A DNA stretch of 64,000 nt from Faecalibacter rhinopitheci (GTDB lineage Bacteria; Bacteroidota; Bacteroidia; Flavobacteriales; Weeksellaceae). Positions 18,235-27,476 of the stretch are shown here, one piece after another. The stretch spans positions 434,001-498,000 of the forward strand of contig NZ_JADGIK010000001.1 in assembly GCF_015234135.1 (NCBI RefSeq). Direction: 5' to 3'. The notes below the pieces were generated by a model that saw nothing but the letters and a program-made list of their open reading frames with translations, ran no database searches and had not been told where the DNA came from. Position numbers and translations under genes: made by a program. Within the stretch, counting starts at the first letter, position 1. Every line of letters begins with the position of its first letter.

Positions 18235-19821
18235 ATGTCTTTAGTACAAGAAATAAATAAACGTAAAACTTTTGGTATCATTGCCCATCCTGATGCTGGT
18301 AAAACAACTTTAACAGAAAAATTATTATTATTTGGAGGTGCCATTCAAGAAGCTGGTGCCGTAAAAAGTAATAAAATTAAAAAAGGTGCTACTTCCGATT
18401 TCATGGAAATTGAGCGTCAACGAGGTATATCGGTTGCAACTTCGGTTTTAGCTTTCGAATATAAAGGAAAAAAAATCAACATTCTTGACACTCCTGGACA
18501 CAAGGATTTCGCAGAAGATACTTTCCGTACATTAACTGCTGTAGATTCTGCAATTGTCGTAATTGACGTTGCGAAAGGGGTTGAGGAACAAACTATAAAA
18601 TTGGTAGAAGTTTGTCGTATGCGAAAAATACCTATGTTGGTTTTCATTAATAAAATGGACCGAGAAGGTAAAGATGCATTTGATTTAATGGATGAGGTAG
18701 AACAAAAATTAGGTTTATCTGTAACTCCTTTGTCTTGGCCAATTGGTATTGGAGCAACTTTTAAAGGTATTTATAATATTTGGGAGAAAAACATCAATAT
18801 ATTTTCTGGAGATAATAAACAAAAAGTTTCTGAAACTACACAAATCGAAGATTTACAAAGTCCAGATTTAGATACTTTAATTGGAAGTGATTATGCAGAC
18901 AATTTAAGAACTGAATTAGATTTAGTTAATGGAGTTTACCCTGATTTTGATCAAGATGAATATATGAGTGGTAATTTACAACCTGTATTTTTTGGATCAG
19001 CATTGAACAACTTTGGAGTTCGCGAATTATTAAATGCATTCGTAGATATTGCACCAACTCCACAAGCTAAAGAAACAGATTTACGCGTTGTAGAACCATA
19101 TGAAAATAAATTTTCAGGATTTGTTTTTAAAATTCATGCGAATATGGATCCTAAACACCGTGACCGCTTAGCATTCGTTAAAATTGTATCAGGAAAATTT
19201 GAACGTAATACCAATTATTTCCACGTTCGCCAAGGTAAATCAATGAAATTTGCCTCTCCAAATGCATTTTTTGCGGATAAAAAAGAGGTTATTGATGAAT
19301 CTTTTGCTGGTGACATTATTGGATTACATGATACAGGTAACTTCCGTATTGGTGATACTTTAACAGCTGGTGAAAAATTCACATTCAAAGGTATACCTGC
19401 GTTCTCACCAGAACATTTCCGTTATATTAATAATGCTGATCCAATGAAAGCAAAACAATTGGAAAAAGGTATTGATCAGTTAATGGATGAAGGTGTTGCC
19501 CAATTATTTACGATGGAAATGAATAATCGTAAAATTATTGGTACTGTGGGTGCTCTACAATACGAAGTTATACAATACCGTTTAGAACATGAATATAGTG
19601 CAAAAGTAAACTATGAACCATTTTCAGTTCATAAAGCTTGCTGGGTAGAAGTTGAAGATGATAATTCAGAAGAATTTAAAGAGTTTAAACGTGTAAAACA
19701 ACGTTATTTAGCACGTGATAAATACAATCAATTAGTTTTCTTAGCTGATTCTGCATTCACAATCCAAATGACTCAAGATAAATTTCCGTCTATAAAGTTA
19801 CACTTTGTAAGTGAATTTTAA
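18235..19821 (+). CDS. prfC: Peptide chain release factor 3
   Basis: This 528-residue translational GTPase recycles RF1/RF2 from the ribosome after termination. GTPase motifs are AHPDAGKTT at 17-25 (G1), ERQRGISVATS (G2), DTPGHKDF (G3) and NKMDRE (G4). The C-terminal portion has the RF3-type domain (KIIGTVGALQYEVIQYRLEHEY). Its length is normal for the family. It is a single gene with its own promoter, and the next gene starts 44 bases downstream. Confidence 0.97.
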   Translation: MSLVQEINKRKTFGIIAHPDAGKTTLTEKLLLFGGAIQEAGAVKSNKIKKGATSDFMEIERQRGISVATSVLAFEYKGKKINILDTPGHKDFAEDTFRTLTAVDSAIVVIDVAKGVEEQTIKLVEVCRMRKIPMLVFINKMDREGKDAFDLMDEVEQKLGLSVTPLSWPIGIGATFKGIYNIWEKNINIFSGDNKQKVSETTQIEDLQSPDLDTLIGSDYADNLRTELDLVNGVYPDFDQDEYMSGNLQPVFFGSALNNFGVRELLNAFVDIAPTPQAKETDLRVVEPYENKFSGFVFKIHANMDPKHRDRLAFVKIVSGKFERNTNYFHVRQGKSMKFASPNAFFADKKEVIDESFAGDIIGLHDTGNFRIGDTLTAGEKFTFKGIPAFSPEHFRYINNADPMKAKQLEKGIDQLMDEGVAQLFTMEMNNRKIIGTVGALQYEVIQYRLEHEYSAKVNYEPFSVHKACWVEVEDDNSEEFKEFKRVKQRYLARDKYNQLVFLADSAFTIQMTQDKFPSIKLHFVSEF

Positions 19822-19865
19822 ATTTTGGTTAGATAATTGGATTATATTTTACAGAAAAAATAACA

Positions 19866-20666
19866 ATGAAAAAAACAATATTGACTGTTGCGATATTTAC
19901 CGCTTTTGTATCAAATTCTCATGCGCAAGACTTAAAGTCAGTTTTAGGTAGTATTTTAAAAGGTAATACAAACCAGACAACTACTCAAAGTAGTTCTGCA
20001 ACAGATTCAAATACAGTATTATTTCCTACAAAGGGACAAACTATTTTAAATACGAATAATCTTTCTAATAGTACAATTGCATCTGGATTAAAAGAGGCTT
20101 TATCTATTGGTTTAAACGAAGGAATACAAAATCTTGGTAAGAAAAACGGATTTTATAATAGCTCAGTTGCAAAAATTTTAATGCCAGAAGAATTACAGAA
20201 TGTAGAAAGAACCTTACGTTCTGTAGGATTAGGTAGTATAGCTGATAAAGGTATAAAATTACTAAATTCTGCTGCTGAAGATGCCGTTACAGAAGCTGCA
20301 CCAATTTTTGTGAATGCTATCACTTCGATGAGTATTACAGATGCAAAAAATATTTTATTAGGTGGTGACCATGCAGCTACAAATTATTTAAAATCTAAAT
20401 CAACTGCTGATTTAACTACTGCTTTTCAACCGAAAGTTAGTGCTTCATTAAGCAAAGTTGGAGCAAATAAAGCTTGGAATAATATGATTACAAAATATAA
20501 CAAGTTAACTGGTCATAATGTAAATACAGATTTAGATAATTATGTAACTGAACAAGCTATAAATGGCGTGTTTAACATGGTTGCAGAAAAAGAATCTGGT
20601 ATTAGAAATAATTCGGCTTTACAAACCACTACTTTGTTACAACAAGTTTTTGGAGGTAAAAAATAA
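19866..20666 (+). CDS. DUF4197 secreted protein
   Basis: This 266-residue protein has a signal peptide (MKKTILTVAIFTAFVSNSHAQ) and a DUF4197 domain: GLKEALSIGLNEGIQNLGKKNGFY, the AEDAVTEAAPIFVNAITSMS stretch, ILLGGDHAATNYLKSK and the ending IRNNSALQTTTLLQQVF. The family is widespread in Gram-negative bacteria and has no known function. A paralogue follows 99 bases downstream, and a hairpin separates the two. The mature N-terminus has a low-complexity Ser/Thr stretch. Confidence 0.9.
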   Translation: MKKTILTVAIFTAFVSNSHAQDLKSVLGSILKGNTNQTTTQSSSATDSNTVLFPTKGQTILNTNNLSNSTIASGLKEALSIGLNEGIQNLGKKNGFYNSSVAKILMPEELQNVERTLRSVGLGSIADKGIKLLNSAAEDAVTEAAPIFVNAITSMSITDAKNILLGGDHAATNYLKSKSTADLTTAFQPKVSASLSKVGANKAWNNMITKYNKLTGHNVNTDLDNYVTEQAINGVFNMVAEKESGIRNNSALQTTTLLQQVFGGKK

Positions 20667-20689
20667 TATACTTATTACAACATAATTTT

Positions 20690-20724
20690 AAAATCGGATC
20701 AGCTAAATACTTTTCCGATTTTTC
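20690..20724 (+). terminator. Hairpin after the first DUF4197 gene
   Basis: AAAATCGGA (20690-20698) pairs with TCCGATTTT (20714-20722), with a 15-base loop and a T-run. It may separate the transcription of the two paralogues. Confidence 0.6.
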
Positions 20725-20765
20725 TTTCGCATAAATATTGCTCTACATTTCTAAAATAAAATAAG

Positions 20766-21500
20766 ATGAAAAAAATATATGCACTAATTATTGCATCTGG
20801 GATATTTACTTTATCCGGATGCGTTGAGATGCAAAGTGTATCTCAACAATTACCAGGAATTCTACAACAAAATACCGGAATAAATGGAGTATCTAATACA
20901 ACCATTTCTAACGGTCTAAAACAAGCTTTAAATCTTGGTTTAAATGATGGGATATCAAAACTTGGTCAGGATAATGGTTTCTACAACAATTCATTGGCTA
21001 AAATTTTATTACCATCAGAATTACAAGGTGTTGAAAAGACTCTTCGTAATATTGGTTTAGGAAGTCTAGCAGATCAAGGTTTAAAATTATTAAATTCTGC
21101 TGCAGAAGATGCTGTTAAAGAAGCAGCTCCCATTTTTGCGAATGCCATAACATCGATGTCATTTCAAGATGCAACAGGTATTTTATTAGGTGGAGATAAT
21201 GCTGCCACAAATTATTTACAACAAAAGACAACCAATCAACTAACCTTAGCTTTTCAACCTAAAATAGCTAACTCTCTAGGAAAAGTTGGAGCTGACAAAG
21301 TTTGGAATAAGATTATAACACAGTATAATACGATAAGCGGTAAAAATATAAATCCGGATATTAACGGATATGTTACTGAGCAAGCAATAAAAGGAGTATT
21401 TAATATGGTGGCAGAAAAAGAAGCAAGTATTAGAAATAATTCAGCTTTGAGAACAACTTCTGTATTGAAACAAGTTTTTGCATTACAAGACAATAAATAA
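20766..21500 (+). CDS. DUF4197 lipoprotein, paralogue of the upstream gene
   Basis: This 244-residue protein has a lipoprotein signal (MKKIYALIIASGIFTLSGC, lipidated Cys19), unlike its neighbour, which has a cleavable signal without Cys. The DUF4197 core is nearly collinear with the upstream gene: GLKQALNLGLNDGISKLGQDNGFY, AEDAVKEAAPIFANAITSM, ILLGGDNAATNYLQQ and IRNNSALRTTSVLKQVF. The pair probably arose by tandem duplication, followed by a change in localisation. The function is unknown. A perfect palindrome terminator follows immediately. Confidence 0.9.
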   Translation: MKKIYALIIASGIFTLSGCVEMQSVSQQLPGILQQNTGINGVSNTTISNGLKQALNLGLNDGISKLGQDNGFYNNSLAKILLPSELQGVEKTLRNIGLGSLADQGLKLLNSAAEDAVKEAAPIFANAITSMSFQDATGILLGGDNAATNYLQQKTTNQLTLAFQPKIANSLGKVGADKVWNKIITQYNTISGKNINPDINGYVTEQAIKGVFNMVAEKEASIRNNSALRTTSVLKQVFALQDNK

Positions 21501-21536
21501 TTAAAATAGGCACTTTATATAAAGTGCCTATTTTAA
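21501..21536. terminator. Bidirectional 36-base palindrome terminator
   Basis: Bases 21501-21518 and 21519-21536 are exact reverse complements with A/T-rich ends, placed directly between the stops of the convergent genes ending at 21500 and 21539. Confidence 0.85.
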
Positions 21537-21538
21537 TT

Positions 21539-22240
21539 TTACTTAGATTTTAATCTGAATATATATTTTTCTAGTTTCAACTCATCCGTCTCCACCATTT
21601 CAAATTCATTATAGTCACCTAAATTTTCTTTTAAGAAATTATCAACTTGTTGCATATCTAAATCTGGATGAATTTTAATTCCACCAAATTTTATACGATT
21701 CATATAAGCATAGAAATCATAGTCAAACTCTTTTTCTCCAAGATAAGTATTTGCGACTTTACCTTTCCATTTGACATCAAAAAAACCAAATTCTTCTGTG
21801 TCTAAAAAAGTAATTTCGTGATTTGCTGCTGTATCTTTCCCTAACATTGAAATTCCAAATGCGAATTCTTCTTCAGGTTTATCTAAATCAACCGGCAATT
21901 GATCTAAATTAATTGTATTGTTATTTAAATTTTTTAAATCAAATTTACCTTCAGATAAATCAATTTCAATTCCTTTATTATCCCAAAATATACTTGAAAT
22001 AATACAGTGATCATAATTTATCCAAAGCGATTTCTCGGTATTTTGTAGCGTTATATTATCTATTTCTTCTATAATATCCTCGTACTCATCTTCTTCATCA
22101 TATTGATCCGATTCTAAATGTAGATCCATAATGATCTTCCAATTTTCATCTAATCGTGCGTTCCAAACAAAATCTACTATTTTGTGACCATTAGCAAAAG
22201 GGCTATTCGTAAAATATATTTTGTTATTTTCTTTACTCAT
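21539..22240 (-). CDS. Acidic cytoplasmic protein of unknown function
   Basis: I do not recognise this family. The 233-residue product has no signal peptide or membrane helix and is strongly acidic, with a low-complexity Asp/Glu run (DQYDEEDEYEDIIEE) at about 45-60. A hydrophobic pattern of alternating strands (IYFTNSPFANG, FDVKWKGKV) suggests a beta-rich fold, ending in a helical C-terminus (VDNFLKENLGDYNEF). It is a single gene with a terminator on its 3' side. Its neighbours give no hint of its role. Confidence 0.7.
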   Translation of the reverse strand: MSKENNKIYFTNSPFANGHKIVDFVWNARLDENWKIIMDLHLESDQYDEEDEYEDIIEEIDNITLQNTEKSLWINYDHCIISSIFWDNKGIEIDLSEGKFDLKNLNNNTINLDQLPVDLDKPEEEFAFGISMLGKDTAANHEITFLDTEEFGFFDVKWKGKVANTYLGEKEFDYDFYAYMNRIKFGGIKIHPDLDMQQVDNFLKENLGDYNEFEMVETDELKLEKYIFRLKSK

Positions 22241-22350
22241 AAAACGGATTTAATTCCAAGTCTGAATTTACAAACTTTATCGTATATAACAAAAAAACAA
22301 CTTATGATTATTTGACTCATAACCATTAATCATTCAAATTCAATTCATTA

Positions 22351-22380
22351 AAAAAGCGAGAAAAAATTCCTCGCTTTTTT
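22351..22380 (-). terminator. Terminator of the S9 peptidase gene
   Basis: AAAAAGCGAG (22351-22360) pairs with CTCGCTTTTT (22370-22379). It lies after the stop of the minus-strand peptidase gene with a T-run on that strand. Confidence 0.8.
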
Positions 22381-22403
22381 AAAATTATGATTTTTCTTAA
22401 AAT

Positions 22404-24290
22404 CTATAAGGTTTCCTTTAACCATTTAAAAAACTCGGTATGCCAAATCACAGAATTTTGAGGTTTAACTACCCAATGATTTTCCTCAGGAAAATAGATC
22501 ATTCTAGATTTTATACCTTTTAATTGTAATACCTGAAAAGCTTCTTGACCTTGCCCCATAGGTACACGATAATCTTTACCACCGACGTATATTAACATTG
22601 GTGTATTCCATTTATTTAATAAATCTGGATTACTTGGGTCAAATTGAGCATACGTTTTTTGGGCAGCTTTGTTATTTGTTTCCCAATATGCTCCACCAGC
22701 ATCCCAATTTGTAAAGAAAATTTCCTCTGTAGTACCATACATGGATTTTAAATCAAATACACCATTATGAGAAATAAATGATTTGAAACGCCCTTCATGT
22801 ATTCCTGCTAAATAGTATACTGAGTATCCACCGTAAGATGCACCAACTGCGCCTAAACGTGCATTATCTACATAGGGTTCCTTTGCAATATCATCTATCG
22901 CTGCAAGATAATCTTTCATTACCTGTCCTCCCCAATCTTTAGATATTGCTGCATTCCATTCAACTCCATGACCTGGCATTCCACGACGATTTGGCGCTAT
23001 CACTATATAACCTTGTGCAGCCATTAATTGGAAATTCCAACGCATAGAATAAGTTTGTGTCAAAGCTGATTGAGGACCACCTTGACAGTATAATAACGTA
23101 GGATATTTTTTTGAAGGATCAAAATCTGGTGGATAGATAACCCATGCAAACATATCTTTTCCATCTGTCGTTTTTATGGTACGAGATTCAACTTTACTTT
23201 CTAAAATTGAGCTATACAACTCTTTATTTTCATTTGTTAACTGCGTTAATTTTCCATTTTTAAGATCTACTGTATAAATTTCTGCTGCATGGTTCATATC
23301 CGTTCTCGTCACAACAGCTTTATCACCTACAACACTATTTATACCAGCAATATCAAATTGACCTTTTGTAATTTGTTTGACAAGTCGTAATTTTTTGGTT
23401 TTAAAATTTACTTCAATCTCAAATAACTGAACAGTTCCACCAACAGGAGCGTTAAAATAAATTTTCTTTCCGTCTTCGCTCCATTTAAACTCGTTGACAG
23501 TTCCGTCCCAGTGTTTTGTAAGATTAATCTCTACCTCTCCACTACGTACGATAATATCATTTTTATCTGCTTCATAACCATCATTTTCCATAGATAAAAA
23601 AGCTAAATTACCTTGTACAGAAAAACTTGGTGAAGTATCGTAACCCATTTTACCTTCAGTAAGATTCTTAGTTTCTTTTGTTTGAATATCGTATTGATAA
23701 ATATCTGTATTTGTACTTAATGCAAACTCTGTCTCAGCTTTTTTCTTTGAAACATACAAGAGTTTAGAACCATCGGGATTCCATACAAATTCTGAAACAC
23801 TATAAGGTTCATCCTTAATTACATCAACTTTATCAGTTGGATTTTTAATATTTGTAACAAACAAATGATCAAAATTTCCATCTGTCCAAGTGTCCCAATG
23901 TCTGTAATTTAAGGAATTATATATTTGCACATTGGATTTATCCATCTCTGGGTAATAATCTTTTCCAAAAACGTCTTGTAATTTAACATTTTCGTTTTGA
24001 GCTTTATAATTATTATTTGGTGAGATTGACTTATCTGCTAAAAGATTTTTATAATCATTTACTTCAGAAGCTTTTCCACCGGCTAAAGATAAAATATAGG
24101 TTTTTGTCTGATCTTCTTGAGTTTTTACATTTGTAGAAGTAACTTTATATACCACATTTTTTTTATCTTTTGTAACTCCAATTGGAGATACTTTTTTTAC
24201 TTGCCATAATAATTCTGGCGTCATTACTTTTTGTGCCATTGCTGTAGAGGACAATATGATACTTGCCACTAAAAAAGAGAATCTATTCAT
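22404..24290 (-). CDS. S9-family serine peptidase (prolyl oligopeptidase fold)
   Basis: This 628-residue secreted peptidase has a signal peptide (MNRFSFLVASIILSSTAMAQ); ATG 24290 is preferred to the in-frame GTG at 24299. An N-terminal WD40-like propeller (about 40-370) is followed by an alpha/beta-hydrolase domain with the nucleophile Ser in GASYGGYS (about 480-487) and the catalytic His in ENHWV (about 607-611); the Asp is likely in GGKDYRVP. The family cleaves short peptides in the periplasm (DPP/acylaminoacyl peptidase type). It is a single gene, not linked to other peptide-handling genes. Confidence 0.92.
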   Translation of the reverse strand: MNRFSFLVASIILSSTAMAQKVMTPELLWQVKKVSPIGVTKDKKNVVYKVTSTNVKTQEDQTKTYILSLAGGKASEVNDYKNLLADKSISPNNNYKAQNENVKLQDVFGKDYYPEMDKSNVQIYNSLNYRHWDTWTDGNFDHLFVTNIKNPTDKVDVIKDEPYSVSEFVWNPDGSKLLYVSKKKAETEFALSTNTDIYQYDIQTKETKNLTEGKMGYDTSPSFSVQGNLAFLSMENDGYEADKNDIIVRSGEVEINLTKHWDGTVNEFKWSEDGKKIYFNAPVGGTVQLFEIEVNFKTKKLRLVKQITKGQFDIAGINSVVGDKAVVTRTDMNHAAEIYTVDLKNGKLTQLTNENKELYSSILESKVESRTIKTTDGKDMFAWVIYPPDFDPSKKYPTLLYCQGGPQSALTQTYSMRWNFQLMAAQGYIVIAPNRRGMPGHGVEWNAAISKDWGGQVMKDYLAAIDDIAKEPYVDNARLGAVGASYGGYSVYYLAGIHEGRFKSFISHNGVFDLKSMYGTTEEIFFTNWDAGGAYWETNNKAAQKTYAQFDPSNPDLLNKWNTPMLIYVGGKDYRVPMGQGQEAFQVLQLKGIKSRMIYFPEENHWVVKPQNSVIWHTEFFKWLKETL

Positions 24291-24356
24291 AATTTTCACC
24301 TAAATCTATACGTAAAAGTAGTTTTAAGTTTTAGAATTCCCAAGTAGAAACAAAAA

Positions 24357-24390
24357 AAGACCCTACTTTAGATCAATAAAGTAAGGTCTT
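24357..24390 (-). terminator. Terminator of the 24.4-25.3 kb outer-membrane gene
   Basis: AAGACCCTACTTTA (24357-24370) pairs with TAAAGTAAGGTCTT (24377-24390) with one mismatch. On the minus strand it is followed by a T-run. Confidence 0.8.
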
Positions 24391-24416
24391 GAAAAATATT
24401 TTTAAAAAATCTTATG

Positions 24417-25253
24417 TTAGAAATTTAATTTCTTTTTAGGTGTGAAAATTGGAATAATTGCTCCAAAAACTAAATTTTGTTGAGAATAAAAGAAATCTTG
24501 TTTCGCTTTATCCGATTTAGAAGGCGTAGTCATAATATCATTCATATCAATATAGCCACCTTTTAATTCAGCTTGTATAAAGAAGTAATCCCAAAAAGTA
24601 AAGTTTATTCCAACCATAGCACCAACACCATATCCTGATAGATGAAACTCATCATGACGGTCTTGTCCCATTAAAGTTGTATTGGTTTTAGGATATAATA
24701 TACCTCCACCTATACCTTCAGTTAAATTTACATCAATTCCTTTTCCGTTTTTAGAAATAGGTAATCGTAATAAATTATCAAAACGTCTTACCTCAATATT
24801 TGCATAGTTTAAACCATCCGTGTGCTCAAATTGTAGAAATTCTTCCGTTAAATTCATTTTATGGTCACTATAATTTCCATCAAATTCAGAACCATTGTTG
24901 ATATAACCATTCATATTAGCAATTTGATTTTGATCCATTACATATTTCATATGATCAATACCAAAAGATACATTCCAATTATCATGGAAGAAATATCCTA
25001 ATCTAAAATTATATTGAGGAATTGTCATTTCGGTAGGATTAAAATACTTAATTCCAAAATCAGATTGACGATCATGAGCCACTACATTATCCAACGTAAA
25101 GTCGTAATTATCTCCTTTAAATTGAATATCAGATTTTGTATATTGTGCATGATTCCATCCCCAATAAACAAAAAACTTCCCTTTGTTTTCTTTCCCCTGT
25201 CCAAATGTTAGCACACCGAACATTGCAACTACTAACGCAATATATCTTTTCAA
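24417..25253 (-). CDS. Putative outer-membrane beta-barrel protein, TTG start
   Basis: The family is unknown to me. With TTG 25253 as start the 278-residue product begins MKRYIALVVAMFGVLTFGQ, a clean signal peptide. The in-frame TTG at 25271 lies inside a -7 box (25269-25276) and cannot be translated from that promoter. The mature part alternates aromatic and polar residues (FFVYWGWNHAQYTKSDIQF, FRLGYFFHDNWNVSFGIDHMKYVM, FWDYFFIQAELKGGYIDM), as in outer-membrane barrels. It stands alone with its own terminator. Confidence 0.7.
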   Translation of the reverse strand: MKRYIALVVAMFGVLTFGQGKENKGKFFVYWGWNHAQYTKSDIQFKGDNYDFTLDNVVAHDRQSDFGIKYFNPTEMTIPQYNFRLGYFFHDNWNVSFGIDHMKYVMDQNQIANMNGYINNGSEFDGNYSDHKMNLTEEFLQFEHTDGLNYANIEVRRFDNLLRLPISKNGKGIDVNLTEGIGGGILYPKTNTTLMGQDRHDEFHLSGYGVGAMVGINFTFWDYFFIQAELKGGYIDMNDIMTTPSKSDKAKQDFFYSQQNLVFGAIIPIFTPKKKLNF

Positions 25254-25268
25254 AATGTAAATTTTGTG

Positions 25269-25276
25269 CAAAAGTA
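25269..25276 (-). promoter_or_regulatory. -7 element upstream of the TTG-start gene
   Basis: TACTTTTG on the minus strand fits TAnnTTTG and ends 15 bases before TTG 25253. This rules out 25271 as the start codon. Confidence 0.5.
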
Positions 25277-25418
25277 CTGCTTGTTTTATGATATTGCCAT
25301 TGATTTAAGATAATTTTAATCATATTTAAATGATTTTTTAAGTATTTTAATTTCATTTACTTATATAAAACGCGATGACCTTAAATAATAAATTTTTCTT
25401 AAATTTCATTAAAATTTC

Positions 25419-25448
25419 TTTGTAATTACACCATTTCCACTATTTTTG
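25419..25448 (+). promoter_or_regulatory. Promoter of the small secreted protein and probably SulP
   Basis: TTTG (25419-25422) and TATTTTTG (25441-25448) are 18 bases apart, one of the best Bacteroidota promoters in the window. Only 7 bases separate the -7 box from the ATG at 25456, so the mRNA probably has almost no leader. Confidence 0.7.
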
Positions 25449-25455
25449 CTCCGTT

Positions 25456-25806
25456 ATGAAAATCAATATAGGTAAATATATCTCTAGCATTTTTTTCTCT
25501 CTAATATTAATCTTTTCGATGAATTTTAGAGGCTATGCTGGTTATGTAGATTATTTAACTAAAATTGAAACTAAGCAAAATACAATTGATGAAGAAACGA
25601 ACAATTATTTTAGTTCGAGTTCATCAGAAGAAGAAAATCCTACTTCTAACTCTTTTGAAGTGATTGAAAAAATAGACTTTCAAAAAGTTTTTGATTTTTC
25701 TTTACTTTCTTCTTCATCTTCTACTCAACAAGAAGAGTATTATCATTTAGATCTTTTCTCTTTGTTGAAGATTAGCATTAAAACTCCTCCACCCGAACTT
25801 GTTTAA
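25456..25806 (+). CDS. Small secreted Ser-rich protein upstream of SulP
   Basis: The product has 116 residues, with a signal peptide to about residue 28 (SLILIFSMNFRGYAG). The mature part contains two Ser runs (SSSSSEEE and LLSSSSSTQQ) and ends in KTPPPELV. I do not recognise a domain. Small secreted proteins ending in a PPPE-like tail occur beside transporter genes in flavobacteria, in my recollection; that is knowledge without a check. It lies 83 bases before the SulP gene with the best promoter upstream of it, so it may be co-transcribed with SulP and carbonic anhydrase. Confidence 0.7.
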   Translation: MKINIGKYISSIFFSLILIFSMNFRGYAGYVDYLTKIETKQNTIDEETNNYFSSSSSEEENPTSNSFEVIEKIDFQKVFDFSLLSSSSSTQQEEYYHLDLFSLLKISIKTPPPELV

Positions 25807-25889
25807 TATTTTATAATCTATTTACATATTCCTATCAATAATTTGATCAGGAACGGTAATCTATATTTTAATATTAAACAAAATAATAT

Positions 25890-27434
25890 ATGAATCTTTT
25901 TAAAAACTGGAAAAAAGACATACCTGCGAGTATAGTTGTTTTTTTCGTTGCTCTACCCCTATGTCTTGGTGTAGCACTTGCTAGTGGTGCGCCTGTATTT
26001 TCTGGAATAATTGCCGGAATAATTGGAGGGATAGTAATTGGATTTCTGTCAAAATCCCCTATTGGTGTTTCTGGTCCCGCAGCTGGTTTAGTAGTAATTG
26101 TTTTAAATGCAATTACAGATCTTGGTGCATACGAATTGTTCTTAGTAGCAGTATTTTTAGCAGGAATATTCCAAATAATTTTAGGAATTTTAAAGGCTGG
26201 TGTTATTGGATATTATTTTCCATCATCAGTTATTAAAGGTATGCTATGTGCTATCGGTATATCTATTTTCCTTAAACAAATACCTTTAGCATTCGGTTAT
26301 ACAGATACATTTTCAATCACAGAATTTGATTTTAATAAAATTACACCTGGTGCTATTATTATTACTATAATAACTTTATCAATTTTAATAATTTGGGATA
26401 ATTACTTAGGTAAAAAATCTAATTTCTTTAAATTATTACCAGGATCTCTAGTTGCTGTGCTAATTGGTATTTTATATCAAGTAACAATTGGGGATTCTAA
26501 CCACGACGTTTTTTCTATTGACCATAATTTATTAGTTAAAGTTCCTGTACCAGAGTCTGTAACAGATTTTGTAGGACAATTCGTTCTACCTGATTTTATG
26601 AACGGTTTAACGAATCCTATGGTTTGGCAGGTTGCTATCACAATTGCAATTGTTGGTTCTCTAGAAACTTTACTATCTGTCGAAGCAACAGATAAATTAG
26701 ATCCTATGAAGCGTCAAACTCCTACAAATAGAGAACTTATCGCTCAAGGTATGGGGAATTCTTTATCAGGACTTATTGGTGGATTACCAATTACCCAAGT
26801 AATTGTAAGGTCTTCTGCTAATGCAATGAGTGGTGGTACATCAAAATTATCTACAATTTTTCATGGAGTTTTATTATTTGCATCCGTAATTTCTATACCA
26901 GTATTTCTAAACTTAATTCCTAATGCAGTTTTAGCTTCTATTTTGCTAGTTATTGGTTACAAATTAGGTAATCCTAAACAATTTTTAGATATGAAAAAAC
27001 TCGGCAAAGATCAATTAATACCATTTGCAGTTACTGTAATTGCGATTCTAGCAACCGATTTATTAAAAGGGATTATTATCGGATTAATAGTTGGTGTAGT
27101 TGTTTCTTTGATTAAATCTTACAATAATTCGCATGTAATGCTAGTGAAAGAAGGGAATATTTTCCATATGAATTTTGCAGAGGAAGTTACTTTCGTTAAC
27201 CGTGGAGCAATTGTAAAAGAACTTGATGGATTAGAGCCTGGTGCATTCTTAGAATTAGACGTTCGTAAAACAAAAATTCTTGATTATGATATTATAGAAT
27301 ATTTAGACGAATTTAAAGTAAAAGCTAAAAATAATAATATCAACATTCGACTAATTTCTGAACGAGGAACTGTAGATAATCCAACTTCTTTTAGAGAATT
27401 TTTTGGTTACGTATTAGTTGCTGGAGCACATTAA
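25890..27434 (+). CDS. SulP-family inorganic anion transporter
   Basis: This 514-residue inner-membrane transporter has about 10-12 hydrophobic segments from residue 12 to about 410. It has the SulP hallmarks PLCLGVALASGAP at 23-35 and SPIGVSGPAAGL at 55-66, and ends in a short STAS-like region (about 420-514). The family moves sulfate, bicarbonate or other anions. The beta-carbonic anhydrase gene follows after 42 bases, an arrangement found in bicarbonate transporters, so HCO3- is the likely substrate; this is inferred from context. Confidence 0.92.
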   Translation: MNLFKNWKKDIPASIVVFFVALPLCLGVALASGAPVFSGIIAGIIGGIVIGFLSKSPIGVSGPAAGLVVIVLNAITDLGAYELFLVAVFLAGIFQIILGILKAGVIGYYFPSSVIKGMLCAIGISIFLKQIPLAFGYTDTFSITEFDFNKITPGAIIITIITLSILIIWDNYLGKKSNFFKLLPGSLVAVLIGILYQVTIGDSNHDVFSIDHNLLVKVPVPESVTDFVGQFVLPDFMNGLTNPMVWQVAITIAIVGSLETLLSVEATDKLDPMKRQTPTNRELIAQGMGNSLSGLIGGLPITQVIVRSSANAMSGGTSKLSTIFHGVLLFASVISIPVFLNLIPNAVLASILLVIGYKLGNPKQFLDMKKLGKDQLIPFAVTVIAILATDLLKGIIIGLIVGVVVSLIKSYNNSHVMLVKEGNIFHMNFAEEVTFVNRGAIVKELDGLEPGAFLELDVRKTKILDYDIIEYLDEFKVKAKNNNINIRLISERGTVDNPTSFREFFGYVLVAGAH

Positions 27435-27476
27435 TGATATAAAAATAGAACAAACAACACTTTAAAATAAATTAAA

